Of a stretch of 28,022 nucleotides of DNA, positions 22,666 to 28,022 are shown piece by piece. The DNA is from an uncultured Faecalibacterium sp. (lineage in GTDB: Bacteria; Bacillota; Clostridia; Oscillospirales; Ruminococcaceae). The stretch spans positions 1 to 28,022 of the forward strand of contig CAKTGS010000019.1 of NCBI GenBank assembly GCA_934561485.1, read 5' to 3'. The first letter of the stretch is position 1, and every line of letters begins with the position of its first letter. A program made the translations under genes and the position numbers. The notes under the pieces were generated by a model, which saw nothing but the letters and a program-made list of their open reading frames with translations, was not told where the DNA came from and did not search any database.

Positions 22666-22699
22666 ACATAAGAACGGTACATATAAAAAGGCAGATATT

Positions 22700-25042
22700 A
22701 TGACATTAAAAGAACTACAGATCGGCAAAAACGCCATCGTGGATACGGTGGGCGGGGCCGGCGCACTGCGGCAGCATTTTCTGGATATGGGGCTGATCCC
22801 GGGGGCAGAGGTCACGCTGGTCAAGCTGGCACCCATGGGCGACCCCATGGAGCTGCGCATCCACGGCTATGAACTGACCCTCCGGCTGGACGATGCGGCA
22901 CAGATCACGATCACCCCCACCGAAAAGACCCCGGCGGTGCACGCCCCGGTGGACGAAAAGATGGTGGAGCACCCGGGCCTTGGCGAGGGCGGCAAGTACC
23001 ACATCAAAAAGGGCGAGAACCCTCTGCCGGAGGGCAGGACCCTGACCTTTGCGCTGGCGGGCAACCAGAACTGCGGAAAGACCACCCTGTTCAACCAGCT
23101 CACCGGCTCCAATCAGCACGTGGGCAACTTCCCGGGCGTGACGGTGGACCGCAAGAGCGGTGCCATCAAGGGACACCCGGAGACCGAGGTCACTGACCTG
23201 CCGGGCATCTACTCTATGTCCCCCTATTCCAGCGAGGAGATCGTCACCCGGCAGTTCATCATCGGCGAAAAGCCCACCGGCATCATCAACATCGTGGATG
23301 CCACCAACATCGAGCGCAACCTCTACCTGACCATGCAGCTGATGGAGCTGGATATCCCCATGGTGCTGGCGCTGAACATGATGGACGAGATGCGCGGCAA
23401 CGGCGGCACGGTGCGCATCAACAAGATGGAGGCCATGCTGGGCATCCCGGTCATTCCCATCTCTGCCGCCAAGAACGAGGGCGTGGACGAGCTGGTGGAC
23501 CACGCCGTCCATGTGGCAAAGTATCAGGAGCGCCCCGGGCGCATGGATTTTTGCAGCGAGGACGACCACGGCGGCGCGGTGCACCGCTGCATCCACGGCA
23601 TCCTGCACCTCATTGAGGACCACGCCAAGGCGGCGGGTATCCCGGTGCGGTTTGCCGCCACCAAGCTGGTGGAGGGCGACCCCCGCATTGAGGAAGCCCT
23701 GAAGCTGGACCAGAACGAAAAAGAGATGATCGAGCACATCATCCTGCAGATGGAGCAGGAGCGCGGGCTGGACCGCGCCGCCGCCATTGCGGATATGCGC
23801 TTCTCCTTCATTCAGGAGCTGGTAGCCAAGACGGTGGTCAAGCCCCACGAAAGCAAAGAGCAGCTGCGGTCCAACCGCATCGACAAGTTCCTCACCGGCA
23901 AGTACACCGCCATCCCGGCGTTTATCGCCATCATGGGTCTGGTGTTCTTCCTCACCTTCAACGTCATCGGCCTGTTCTTCCAGAACCTGATGGAGCTGGG
24001 CATCGATGCCCTGACCGGCATCGTGGACACCGCCCTGACCAACTGGAACATCAACGAAGCAATCCATTCCCTGATCATTGACGGTGTTTTTACCGGCGTG
24101 GGCAGCGTGCTGAGCTTTCTGCCTATCATCGTGGTGCTGTTCTTCTTCCTCTCCATGCTGGAAGATACCGGCTACATGGCGCGTGTCGCCTTTGTGATGG
24201 ACAAGCTGCTGCGCCGCATCGGCCTGTCCGGCCGCAGCATCGTGCCCATGCTCATCGGCTTTGGCTGCACCGTGCCCGGCGTCATGGCCAGCCGCACCCT
24301 GCCCTCGGAGCGCGACCGCAAAATGACCATCCTGCTCACCCCGTTTATGAGCTGCTCGGCAAAGCTGCCCATTTACAGCCTATTTGCGGCGGCGTTCTTC
24401 CCGGATTATGCGGGCCTTGTCATGGTGCTGCTGTACTTTGGCGGCATCGTGGTGGGCGTGCTGGCGGCGCTGCTGCTCAAGAGCACCGTGTTCCAGGGCG
24501 AGGCGGTGCCCTTTGTGATGGAGCTGCCCAACTACCGCCTGCCCGGCCTGAAAAACGTGGCCCAGTTGCTGTGGGAAAAGGCCCGCGACTTCCTGCAGAA
24601 GGCCTTTACGGTCATCTTTGCGGCCACCATCGTCATCTGGTTCCTGCAGAACTTTGACCTGCAGCTCAGCCTGACGGCCTACCCGCAGGACAGCATCCTG
24701 GCCCGCATTGCAGGCGATATCGCCCCGCTGTTCGCGCCCCTGGGCTTTGCGGACTGGCGGGTGTCCACGGCCCTCATCACCGGCTTTATGGCCAAGGAGA
24801 GCGTGGTGTCCTCGCTGCTCATCCTCTTCGGCTCTACCGCTGCCCTGACGGCAGCCCTCACCCCGGCGCAGGCCGCGCCGCTGCTGGTGTTCTGCCTGCT
24901 GTACACCCCCTGCATCGCGGCGGTGGCCTCGGTCAAGCGGGAGCTTGGCGGCAAGTGGGCCACCATCATGGTGGTGAACCAGTGCGCTGTGGCATGGCTG
25001 TGCGCTTTGCTGGTGCGTCTGGTCGCCGTGGCGGTGTTCTGA
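22700..25042 (+). CDS. feoB: FeoA-FeoB fusion ferrous iron transporter
   Basis: Takes up Fe2+ across the membrane under anaerobic conditions; 780 aa. Residues 1-75 are a complete FeoA SH3-like domain (LRQHFLDMGLIPGAEVTLVK, APMGDPMELRIHGYELTLR). After a linker comes the FeoB GTPase: G1 GNQNCGKT (121-128), NFPGVTVDRKSG (switch I), G3 DLPGIYS (from 166), G4 NMMD (226-229), G5 SAAKNEG. A guanine-dissociation-inhibitor helical region follows, then the membrane part with two Gate-type repeats including IVPMLIGFGCTVPGVMASRTL and a helical C-terminus ending VRLVAVAVF. The RBS is modest (AAAGG, 8 nt from the ATG). FeoA is normally a separate gene just upstream; its fusion here is intact and in frame. 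Confidence 0.96.
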   Translation: MTLKELQIGKNAIVDTVGGAGALRQHFLDMGLIPGAEVTLVKLAPMGDPMELRIHGYELTLRLDDAAQITITPTEKTPAVHAPVDEKMVEHPGLGEGGKYHIKKGENPLPEGRTLTFALAGNQNCGKTTLFNQLTGSNQHVGNFPGVTVDRKSGAIKGHPETEVTDLPGIYSMSPYSSEEIVTRQFIIGEKPTGIINIVDATNIERNLYLTMQLMELDIPMVLALNMMDEMRGNGGTVRINKMEAMLGIPVIPISAAKNEGVDELVDHAVHVAKYQERPGRMDFCSEDDHGGAVHRCIHGILHLIEDHAKAAGIPVRFAATKLVEGDPRIEEALKLDQNEKEMIEHIILQMEQERGLDRAAAIADMRFSFIQELVAKTVVKPHESKEQLRSNRIDKFLTGKYTAIPAFIAIMGLVFFLTFNVIGLFFQNLMELGIDALTGIVDTALTNWNINEAIHSLIIDGVFTGVGSVLSFLPIIVVLFFFLSMLEDTGYMARVAFVMDKLLRRIGLSGRSIVPMLIGFGCTVPGVMASRTLPSERDRKMTILLTPFMSCSAKLPIYSLFAAAFFPDYAGLVMVLLYFGGIVVGVLAALLLKSTVFQGEAVPFVMELPNYRLPGLKNVAQLLWEKARDFLQKAFTVIFAATIVIWFLQNFDLQLSLTAYPQDSILARIAGDIAPLFAPLGFADWRVSTALITGFMAKESVVSSLLILFGSTAALTAALTPAQAAPLLVFCLLYTPCIAAVASVKRELGGKWATIMVVNQCAVAWLCALLVRLVAVAVF

Positions 25043-25108
25043 AATACTATTTGAATGCGCGCCACGTTCGCTTTGCGCATCATCAGCGGAAAGAATATTT
25101 TTAATTTT

Positions 25109-25149
25109 GGGGTTCTGAAAAGCCCGCGGGCTTTTCAGAACCCCTTTTT
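25109..25149 (+). terminator. Terminator of feoB
   Basis: A perfect 36-bp palindrome (two arms of 18 bp, centre 25126/25127) beginning GGGGTTCTGAAAAGCCCG, followed by TTTTTC. Confidence 0.92.
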
Positions 25150-25156
25150 CACAGGA

Positions 25157-25215
25157 GGGGTCGTAACCCCAAACTGCATTTGCAGCGCCGCTTTCTGCGA
25201 AAGCGCGGCGCTGCG
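25157..25215. repeat. Two hairpins between feoB and the fold-back repeat
   Basis: GGGGT-CGTA-ACCCC (25157-25170) and CAGCGCCGC/GCGGCGCTG (about 25182-25213). GC-rich fold-backs of unknown role, possibly part of the neighbouring repeat. Confidence 0.45.
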
Positions 25216-25232
25216 GGAGCGCCTGAGAGGGG

Positions 25233-25326
25233 ATTGTGGAAAACTTCATCTCTTTGCCAAGGCCTCTCCCTTTGGGAGAGGTGGATGCGAACGTAGTGAG
25301 CAGACGGAGAGGGCGAGGACGCTGAC
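25233..25326. repeat. Fold-back intergenic repeat, short form
   Basis: Shares CCAAGGCCTCTCCCTTTG (with about 28 bp before it) and GACGGAGAGGGCGAGG with 22440-22580, but the interior is shorter. Contains CCTCTCCC/GGGAGAGG (25263-25281). Confidence 0.6.
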
Positions 25327-25353
25327 CGTGTACAAGGGGTGCTGGTTCTCTTT

Positions 25354-25401
25354 TTCACTTGACATCTCCCCTCATCTGCACTATAATACTTCAAAAGTGA
25401 A
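25354..25401 (+). promoter_or_regulatory. Promoter and candidate self-operator of the MarR gene
   Basis: Perfect TTGACA (25359-25364), 17 bp, perfect TATAAT (25382-25387). Inverted repeats TTCACTT (25354-25360) and AAGTGAA (25395-25401) flank the promoter, and ACTTCAAAAGT lies at the predicted start. Such symmetry suggests binding of the MarR product itself, an inference. Confidence 0.7.
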
Positions 25402-25430
25402 TCGTTCAAAGATGAAAGGATGGACCTGCC

Positions 25431-25865
25431 GTGAACCCGAACATCGAATTTTCCATCAAGACCTCGCAGGCGTACAATGCCGTCTGCAAGCCGCTGTGTC
25501 AGGAGCTTGGCCTGTCGCAGACGGCGCTGGATATCCTGCTGTTTCTCGCCAACAACCCGGACTATAAAACGGCTCGGGACATCGTGGAGGTGCGGCATAT
25601 CAAGGCGAACCTTGTCTCCATGAATGTGGACAAGTTGGTGCAGGAGGGATATCTGGAACGCTATGCGGTAGTCAGCGACCGCCGCAAAACGAAGCTGCTC
25701 TGCACCGGCAAGGCAGACCCGATCATCCGCCGGGGCCGTGCCGTGCAGAACGCTTTTTTCAAGCGTCTGCTGGACCATGTGGAACCAGCCGATCAGGAGG
25801 TGTTTTTTCGGACCATGGAGCTGATCGGGAAAAATCTGGACGAAATTTTAAAGGAGAACGCATAA
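25431..25865 (+). CDS. MarR-family transcriptional regulator
   Basis: A 144-aa winged-helix DNA-binding protein, probably a dimer. The helix-turn-helix region runs about residues 26-75 (LSQTALDILLFLANNPDYKT, then ARDIVEV and LVSMNVDKLVQEGYLER), followed by the wing (VVSDRRKTKLLCT), whose SDRR motif is typical of MarR. Flanking helices form the dimer interface. The start is GTG at 25431 with AAAGGA 10 nt upstream; an ATG at 25420 is out of frame. It precedes the TauE/SafE permease by one base, with that gene's GGAG inside the marR coding end, so the pair is co-translated. It probably controls the permease in response to an unknown ligand. Confidence 0.88.
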   Translation: MNPNIEFSIKTSQAYNAVCKPLCQELGLSQTALDILLFLANNPDYKTARDIVEVRHIKANLVSMNVDKLVQEGYLERYAVVSDRRKTKLLCTGKADPIIRRGRAVQNAFFKRLLDHVEPADQEVFFRTMELIGKNLDEILKENA

Positions 25866-25866
25866 A

Positions 25867-26643
25867 ATGAATGTGTTGTTTACAGTGCTTGTCACCTTTT
25901 TTGCCGGCATGGGTGCAGGCCTTGGCACCGGCTTTGCCGGTATGAGCGCGGCAGCGGTCATCAGCCCCATGCTCATCACCTTTCTGCACATGGACCCTTA
26001 CATGGCCGTGGGCATTGCGCTTTCTTCGGATGTGCTGGCCAGCGCCGTGTCGGCCTACACCTACCATAAAAACAAGAATCTGGACATCAAAAACGGCCTG
26101 ATCATGATGGCCAGTGTGCTGGCCTTTACGGTGGTGGGCAGCTGGGTGGCCAGCAAGGTGCCCTCGGCCACCATGGGCAGCTTTTCCGTGTTCATGACCT
26201 TCCTGCTGGGCATCAAGTTCATCGTGCGCCCGGTCATGACCACCAAGGAAGCCATGCAGGGCGTCAGCGCCAAAAAGCGCGCCATCCAGTCGGTGGTGTG
26301 CGGTATGATCATCGGTTTCATCTGCGGCTTTGTGGGGGCCGGCGGCGGCATGATGATGCTGCTCATCCTCACCAGCGTGCTGGGCTATGAGTTGAAAACG
26401 GCTGTAGGCACCAGCGTGTTCATTATGACTTTTACCGCCCTGACCGGTGCCGTGTCCCACTTTATGATCGGCGGTATGCCCAACTGGTTCGTCTGGGTTC
26501 TGTGTGTGGTGTTCACCCTGCTGTGGGCACGCATTGCCGCCGTGTTTGCCAATAAGGCAGAACCCAAAACCCTGAACCGCGCCACCGGTGTGGTGCTGGT
26601 GGTGCTGGGCGTGGTCATTATGGGCTTCAACCTGCTGGCATAA
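25867..26643 (+). CDS. TauE/SafE-family permease
   Basis: A 258-aa membrane protein with about eight helices arranged as two homologous halves. The first begins FFAGMGAGLGTGFAGMSAAAV, the second GFICGFVGAGGGMMMLLILT; each has the Gly-rich stretch typical of the family. A cytosolic loop (RPVMTTKEAMQGVSAKKRA) joins them. Members export sulfite, sulfoacetate or related organic anions, and many have no known substrate; none can be named here. Its start follows the MarR stop directly, so expression is tied to that regulator. Confidence 0.85.
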   Translation: MNVLFTVLVTFFAGMGAGLGTGFAGMSAAAVISPMLITFLHMDPYMAVGIALSSDVLASAVSAYTYHKNKNLDIKNGLIMMASVLAFTVVGSWVASKVPSATMGSFSVFMTFLLGIKFIVRPVMTTKEAMQGVSAKKRAIQSVVCGMIIGFICGFVGAGGGMMMLLILTSVLGYELKTAVGTSVFIMTFTALTGAVSHFMIGGMPNWFVWVLCVVFTLLWARIAAVFANKAEPKTLNRATGVVLVVLGVVIMGFNLLA

Positions 26644-26662
26644 GAAGAGAATCTCAAAAAAC

Positions 26663-26697
26663 AAAGGGGGCTGTTGCATGCGCAACAACCCCCTTTT
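26663..26697. terminator. Bidirectional terminator between TauE and tig
   Basis: AAAGGGGG (26663-26670) / CCCCCTTT (26689-26696) with an inner GTTGC/GCAAC, T-run TTTT on the plus strand and TTTGTTTTTT on the minus, between convergent genes. Confidence 0.9.
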
Positions 26698-26708
26698 GCT
26701 GTAACTTT

Positions 26709-28004
26709 TTACTTGTCCTCGATGGTGGAGTGCTCGATCACCCAGTCAGCAGCCCTGCGAATGGCTTCGTTGCGGCGCATGGCCGGAATGTTGCACTGTG
26801 CCTTGATCTCTTCCAGCGTCTTTTTGGCGCGCTCGGCACGCTCGGACAGCTGCTTGTCCAGCTCTTCCTCGGTGGGCACCAGGTTCTCCTGCTGTGCGAT
26901 CTGCAGCAGAGCCATGCGGGCACGGGTGTTCTTCTCGGCACCGGCATGGAGCTTGGCAGTAAAGCTCTCGCGGGTCTCGTGAATCTGGCTCAGGTAGTTG
27001 TTCAGGCTCATGCGCTGCATCTGCAGCTGCTGCTGCACATTCTGCATCTCCTGCTGGTAGGTGCTCTCCACCAGAACGCTGGGCAGTTCGCCCTCGGCGG
27101 CATCGGCCAGCTTGCCCAGAACCTGATCTTTGGCGTGGTTCAGTGCAGCGCCGTGCTTGCCGTCATACAGCTGCTTGCGGACCTTTTCACGGAATTCCTC
27201 CATGGTGTCCACACCGCCGACCTTCTTGGCAAAGTCGCTGTTCATGGCGGGCAGCTGACGCACGCATACATCGTGCAGCTTGATCTTGAACACGGCGGGC
27301 TTGCCGGCCAGCTCCTTGGAGGGATAACGCTCCGGGAAGGTCACGTTGATCTCAAATTCATCGCCTGCCTTGTGGCCCAGAATGCCGTCCTCAAAGCCGG
27401 GGATCATGCGGCCGCTGCCCAGCTGAACAGACTGGTTCTGTGCGGTGCCGCCCTGGAAGGCCACGCCGTCCCGCAGGCCCTCAAAGTCCATGTGCACCAC
27501 GTTGCCCTTTACGGCCGGGCCCTTGTGGGGCACCAGCTCGGCGGCAGCCTTGCGGCGGCGCTCCAGCACGGCATCGATCTCCTTGTCGGTGATCTCCGGG
27601 GTGACGCACTCCACCACAAAGCCGGAAGTCTGGGTCAGGTTCAGCTCAGGCTGCAGGGCCACAGTGGCGGTGGCCACAAAGCCCTCGTCCTTCTTCACGC
27701 TCACCAGGTCGTAGCTCGGCTCGTCCACCGGGTGGAAACCGTGCTCGGCCAGGGCTGCATCGTACAGTGCAGGTACGTCCTGGTCCATCAGGTCATTGAT
27801 GGCATCATACCAGAAGGTGTGCTCGCCGCGGTCTGCTTCGATCTGTGCGCGGTCTGCCTCGCCTTTGGCAAAGCCTTTGATCGTATACGTAGCGCGGGTG
27901 CGCTCATAAACCGCGTTGGATGCGGCTTCCAGTTCTTCGGCGCTTGCGCTGAAGGTCATTTTGCAGACACTCTTTTCAGGAGTTTCCACGCTTACCAGTT
28001 TCAT
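26709..28004 (-). CDS. tig: Trigger factor
   Basis: Ribosome-associated chaperone that meets nascent chains, with peptidyl-prolyl isomerase activity; 431 aa, normal length. N-terminal ribosome-binding domain (about 1-115), FKBP-type isomerase domain (about 150-245: GNVVHMDFEGLRDGVAFQGG, MIPGFEDGILGHKAGDE), then the helical chaperone arms (about 250-431). The ribosome-docking loop, GFRKGKxP in most bacteria, reads GFAKGEAD here (residues 44-51, bases 27852-27875): the key Arg is Ala and the final Pro is Asp, although Phe and the following Lys are kept. GGAGGG lies about 8 nt before the ATG. In many Firmicutes clpP and clpX follow tig, but here tig is followed by the convergent terminator. Confidence 0.95.
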   Translation of the reverse strand: MKLVSVETPEKSVCKMTFSASAEELEAASNAVYERTRATYTIKGFAKGEADRAQIEADRGEHTFWYDAINDLMDQDVPALYDAALAEHGFHPVDEPSYDLVSVKKDEGFVATATVALQPELNLTQTSGFVVECVTPEITDKEIDAVLERRRKAAAELVPHKGPAVKGNVVHMDFEGLRDGVAFQGGTAQNQSVQLGSGRMIPGFEDGILGHKAGDEFEINVTFPERYPSKELAGKPAVFKIKLHDVCVRQLPAMNSDFAKKVGGVDTMEEFREKVRKQLYDGKHGAALNHAKDQVLGKLADAAEGELPSVLVESTYQQEMQNVQQQLQMQRMSLNNYLSQIHETRESFTAKLHAGAEKNTRARMALLQIAQQENLVPTEEELDKQLSERAERAKKTLEEIKAQCNIPAMRRNEAIRRAADWVIEHSTIEDK

Positions 28005-28022
28005 AGGATTTACCCTCCGTGT

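Noticed and set aside
1..28022. tRNA, rRNA, CRISPR array or transposase genes
   Set aside because: No cloverleaf with GTTCRA-type arm, no regularly spaced identical repeats, and no transposase or integrase reading frame recognised.

Overview
The window looks like chromosomal DNA of a strictly anaerobic, GC-rich gut Firmicute of the Faecalibacterium / Oscillospiraceae type. The basis is pyruvate:ferredoxin oxidoreductase, a small 2[4Fe-4S] ferredoxin, a fused FeoA-FeoB ferrous iron transporter, RicT (YaaT), G/C-rich third codon positions, AGGAGG ribosome binding sites, and short fold-back repeats between genes. The genus is an inference from general character, not from a database match. I see no phage, insertion sequence, CRISPR array, rRNA or tRNA gene.

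Layout. 1-3297: nifJ, cut at its 5' end. 3298-4441: 1.1 kb without a classical gene but rich in RNA structure: a chain of hairpins behind nifJ, a first copy of a small-RNA-like element (3809-3926), then a strong promoter and a 410-nt structured leader for mgtE. 4442-6013: MgtE magnesium transporter. 6014-6798: a noncoding stretch with a possible gene remnant and repeated TGTGGAAAA-type motifs. 6799-8418: rhomboid-like membrane protein and DNA polymerase III delta'. 8432-8557 (minus): second copy of the small-RNA-like element. 8688-10608: gamma carbonic anhydrase-like protein (minus), divergent from a D-Ala-D-Ala carboxypeptidase (plus). 10659-13481 (minus): operon trmN6-like / rsmI / phosphodiesterase / birA. 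13600-15026 (minus): ferredoxin and ricT. 15475-19413: RND transporter with a large helical insertion. 19801-22292: galM and galE of the Leloir pathway. 22700-25042: feoAB fusion. 25431-26643: MarR regulator plus TauE/SafE permease. 26709-28004 (minus): trigger factor.

Main themes. Iron and redox: nifJ needs ferredoxin, ferredoxin needs iron, and a GTTAGYCT-type motif occurs upstream of both the ferredoxin gene and feoB. Magnesium: the mgtE leader has a perfect long-range stem, a possible short leader ORF beginning Met-Asp-Pro-Asp, and a terminator-like hairpin overlapping that ORF's stop.

Most unusual: two unlinked copies of a roughly 120-nt element, each with an aligned TATACT box, a first hairpin whose stem differs between copies with pairing kept while its loop is nearly invariant, an unpaired CCTCCT segment complementary to Shine-Dalgarno sequences, and a 16-bp terminator hairpin. 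This looks like a small regulatory RNA family.
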